A stretch of DNA of 30,383 nt. Origin: a virus. Location of the stretch: IMG/VR virus record IMGVR_UViG_3300047491_000982, positions 1 through 30,383 of that record. One strand, 5' to 3'. This document shows, one piece after another, positions 28,686 through 30,383 of this stretch (positions within the stretch are counted from its first letter, which is position 1; each line of letters begins with the position of its first letter). Both the position numbers and the translations under genes were made by a program. The notes beneath the pieces are model-generated. The model did not search any database, was not told the origin of the DNA, and saw nothing but the letters and a program-made list of their open reading frames with translations.

Positions 28686-29066
28686 TTACTTTTTATTTTT
28701 AATATCACCACTATTTGTTCGCACACTTCCGTATACTGATCCACATCTAACATCACCTGATGATGTTTGAATATTTCCACCTACAGTACCACATTCGATA
28801 TCGCCTGATGATGTTTGAATGCTTCCAGTAACATCATTACATTCGATATCACCTGATGATGATTGTAGGTTTTTCACATTGCCTTTTACTGTAATTTTGT
28901 CGCAATTATCGACATTGAGTTCATCGACATCCCCTTCAATTGAAATGTTAATTGTTTTTGAATCATGGTCGGCAGTGACATCCACACCATTGATTATTAC
29001 CCTGTTGTTGGTAACAACAACTGACCTACCTACATAGGATTTTCCGTTAATATTAATGCTTGACAT
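28686..29066 (-). CDS. Beta-helical repeat protein, common phage family
   Basis: A 126-residue protein starting MSSININGKSYVGRSVVVTN. The N-terminal NNRVIINGVDVTADHD and NISIEGDVDELNVDNC match a widespread phage family of unknown function. The C-terminal half is built of 16-residue turns SSGDIECxxVxGxIQT, repeated three times plus one partial unit (NSGDIKNKK), the pattern of a right-handed beta-helix as in DUF4097-like proteins. A longer opening with an extra nine residues starts earlier but this ATG begins the family motif. Confidence 0.85.
   Translation of the reverse strand: MSSININGKSYVGRSVVVTNNRVIINGVDVTADHDSKTINISIEGDVDELNVDNCDKITVKGNVKNLQSSSGDIECNDVTGSIQTSSGDIECGTVGGNIQTSSGDVRCGSVYGSVRTNSGDIKNKK
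28753..28868 (-). repeat. 48-bp tandem repeats coding for the beta-helix turns
   Basis: TCACCTGATGATGTTTGAAT recurs at 28753, 28801 (one change) and 28849 (diverged at its end) on the plus strand, each 48 bp apart, equal to the 16-residue protein repeat. Confidence 0.85.
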
Positions 29067-29113
29067 AAGTATTTTTGAATTAAATTTCACTTCGTAAAGA
29101 TAATCATAAATAT

Positions 29114-29278
29114 TTAAAATACAAGACCTTTATCGGAATAACTTACATATTCGTCATGTTGTAATATACCTAAGAATGCTCTAATCTTCGTAGGTGACAT
29201 TTCATGAATTGTACGATTGATTGTTGTAGGAATATTTTTATCAACATGGTCAGCACATGTAATTACCAGTCGTGTTTA
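29114..29278 (-). pseudogene. purA: C-terminal part of adenylosuccinate synthetase beyond two in-frame stops
   Basis: Directly behind the TAA at 29279-29281 is a second TAA at 29276-29278, then 53 open codons in the same frame, reading TRLVITCADHVDKNIPTTIN, then RTIHEMSPTKIRAFLGIL and a tail ending DKGLVF, and a final TAA at 29114-29116. T-R-L-V-I-T-C-A-D-H matches the conserved strand/GTP-binding region near the C-terminus of phage and archaeal PurA proteins (xRLxITxxDK). So coding continues across the double stop. It may be a pseudogenised end, an assembly error, or readthrough. Confidence 0.7.
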
Positions 29279-30253
29279 TTAGGAAAGATTGTGTTGTCTA
29301 TCACAACTTAGAGCATATTGGAGCATATCCAAATCCAACATTGACCTTCTGAAAACACCTTGTGAACCAGTATCAAGATTGGTTTCTTTTGGATTAATTT
29401 TTATGTAAGAATTGTCTTTGTCTTCATTACTTAAAAAACCATTCCCATGCCGTGTTTGATATGCACGTGTAACATAATATGTTATAATATGATTTTTATG
29501 GAGTTTATTCTTTTTGATGATTTCCATTGCATTCTTTGATGTGGTATTGCTTCTTGTTACATGTGGGAAAAATCCATAATTTTGGTCAAGCAAAATTCCC
29601 TGACCACCTTCAAATATCAGATTTTGGATTCCATAAAGAGCATCACCCAAACCATTCACCACCATATATCGGTACACCAAATCATCACATGCTGATATAA
29701 AATCATCATATTGTTTATCCATTAATTTAAGTTGTTCTTCGGAAAAAACAACATTATTATAATAGTACTCTCTAATAAGTCTTAATTTTTCATTCCTGAT
29801 TTTAGGAAAAAGTAAATCACGAATATATAGGTGAAAATAATCTTCGTTTCGTTGGATTGTTTTACCAAATCCAACACCTACCGTACCATGAGAATTGTTC
29901 ACGGAATCGGATATGTTTAGATATTTGTCATATGGAGTAGTCACCATTGCATTTAAATTGTAATATACATCAGGAAAGATTCCACGTAAACGAAGTGCAT
30001 CGCCTTCTCTCAAGACCCCAATTGGGTCAACAGTACAATATTCTGACCAGTATGTAGGAACACCCCTAAGTGTGCCTGAACCAAAATTCGAAAACACATG
30101 CCTGATATCATCAAGGACAACGGTATGTCCTACTTGATGTCCCGCCTGATGTCTTACAACTAATGTTTTTTTCGAGCCATTACACAATGAATTTACCGTT
30201 GCACCCTTACCCTCGTCACCAAAACCTGTACCGACCACCACACTGATATTCAT
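29279..30253 (-). CDS. purA: Adenylosuccinate synthetase, truncated by double stop
   Basis: Starts MNISVVVGTGFGDEGKGATV. The GDEGKG phosphate-binding motif is at residues 12-17 with catalytic Asp13, and HQAGHQVGHTVV supplies the conserved His region. IFEGGQGILLDQNYGFFPHV and TRSNTTSKN are the next PurA motifs. It makes adenylosuccinate from IMP and aspartate using GTP. Asp13 is retained, unlike PurZ of Z-genome phages where it is Ser or Gly, so normal IMP use is expected. The ORF stops at 29279 after 324 residues, before the last PurA strand, which continues in frame beyond. Confidence 0.85.
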   Translation of the reverse strand: MNISVVVGTGFGDEGKGATVNSLCNGSKKTLVVRHQAGHQVGHTVVLDDIRHVFSNFGSGTLRGVPTYWSEYCTVDPIGVLREGDALRLRGIFPDVYYNLNAMVTTPYDKYLNISDSVNNSHGTVGVGFGKTIQRNEDYFHLYIRDLLFPKIRNEKLRLIREYYYNNVVFSEEQLKLMDKQYDDFISACDDLVYRYMVVNGLGDALYGIQNLIFEGGQGILLDQNYGFFPHVTRSNTTSKNAMEIIKKNKLHKNHIITYYVTRAYQTRHGNGFLSNEDKDNSYIKINPKETNLDTGSQGVFRRSMLDLDMLQYALSCDRQHNLS

Positions 30254-30270
30254 ATAATTACATATTAAAT

Positions 30271-30383
30271 TTAATTCCACTTTCTAATCATTACTGGAAT
30301 ATTATTATCGTTTATAAAATTCTTTAACAATGGATAAAATTCTCTTGAGATATATATTGACGAATCGCCATTAGTATCAATAT
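30271..30383 (-). CDS. Unknown protein, C-terminal 37 residues only
   Basis: Only the end is visible: IDTNGDSSIYISREFYPLLK then NFINDNNIPVMIRKWN and a TAA at 30271-30273. The 5' part is beyond the window. No family can be named. Confidence 0.6.
   Translation of the reverse strand, partial: IDTNGDSSIYISREFYPLLKNFINDNNIPVMIRKWN

Noticed and set aside
29279-30253. PurZ (2-aminoadenine genome) enzyme
   Set aside because: The catalytic Asp of GDEGKG is retained; PurZ proteins have Ser or Gly there. No other Z-genome gene is visible.
1-30383. CRISPR array or reassigned stop codon
   Set aside because: No regular spacer-repeat series exists. TAA, TAG and TGA all end recognisable genes, so standard code fits, apart from the purA double stop.

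Overview
The window looks like an interior piece of a large, AT-rich phage genome. The likely host is a Bacteroidetes-type bacterium; this is inference from composition, the lack of Shine-Dalgarno sequences and the Bacteroidetes-like character of several small genes. About 56 short, tightly packed genes almost all read leftward (minus strand), many overlapping by ATGA or TAATG. Recognisable genes are phage replication, repair and nucleotide-metabolism types: Dda-like helicase, ATP-dependent DNA ligase, pyrimidine-dimer glycosylase, MmcB-like nuclease-fold protein, DHFR, MazG-like pyrophosphohydrolase, Nudix hydrolase, adenylosuccinate synthetase, corrinoid adenosyltransferase and NADAR. No capsid, tail, terminase, polymerase or integrase gene is visible, so this is an accessory/early-middle region.

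Layout. 1-2893: small unknown genes, including a lipoprotein and zinc-knuckle proteins. 2933-3273: a gene-free stretch rich in hairpins, next to a 309-residue coiled-coil protein (3274-4203) that is visibly richer in G+C than its neighbours. 4297-6626: small genes, including a tandem pair of paralogues. 6667-11563: pyrimidine-dimer glycosylase, SAM methyltransferase, membrane-anchored HExxH protein, HD-domain protein. 11550-12332: GIY-YIG homing endonuclease. 12397-16382: NADAR, MazG, Dda helicase, Nudix, MmcB-like and P-loop genes. 16537-17536: the only plus-strand unit, a ribbon-helix-helix protein overlapping a second GIY-YIG endonuclease. 17543-24840: DHFR, corrinoid adenosyltransferase, a large cysteine-rich membrane protein and unknowns. 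24857-25779: an RNA-only locus with three abnormal tRNA genes and structured non-coding sequence. 25780-30383: LemA-like protein, DNA ligase with a WGR-like N-terminus, a 16-residue-repeat beta-helical protein, and adenylosuccinate synthetase interrupted by two consecutive in-frame TAA codons.

Regulation. The clearest non-gene signal is a promoter-like element found 11 times (plus one looser copy). On the coding strand it reads TGTAAC (or a close variant), exactly 16 nt, then CGTATA, usually extended to CGTATAAT, and it lies just upstream of minus-strand genes. Several copies are embedded in the 3' end or stop codon of the preceding gene. A second element, GTATTTAT, lies 17-22 nt upstream of four start codons, including both homing endonuclease units. 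Those two units also share a CATACTAAA element, which suggests an operator read by the small ribbon-helix-helix protein.

All functional calls are by eye from motifs; no database search was run.
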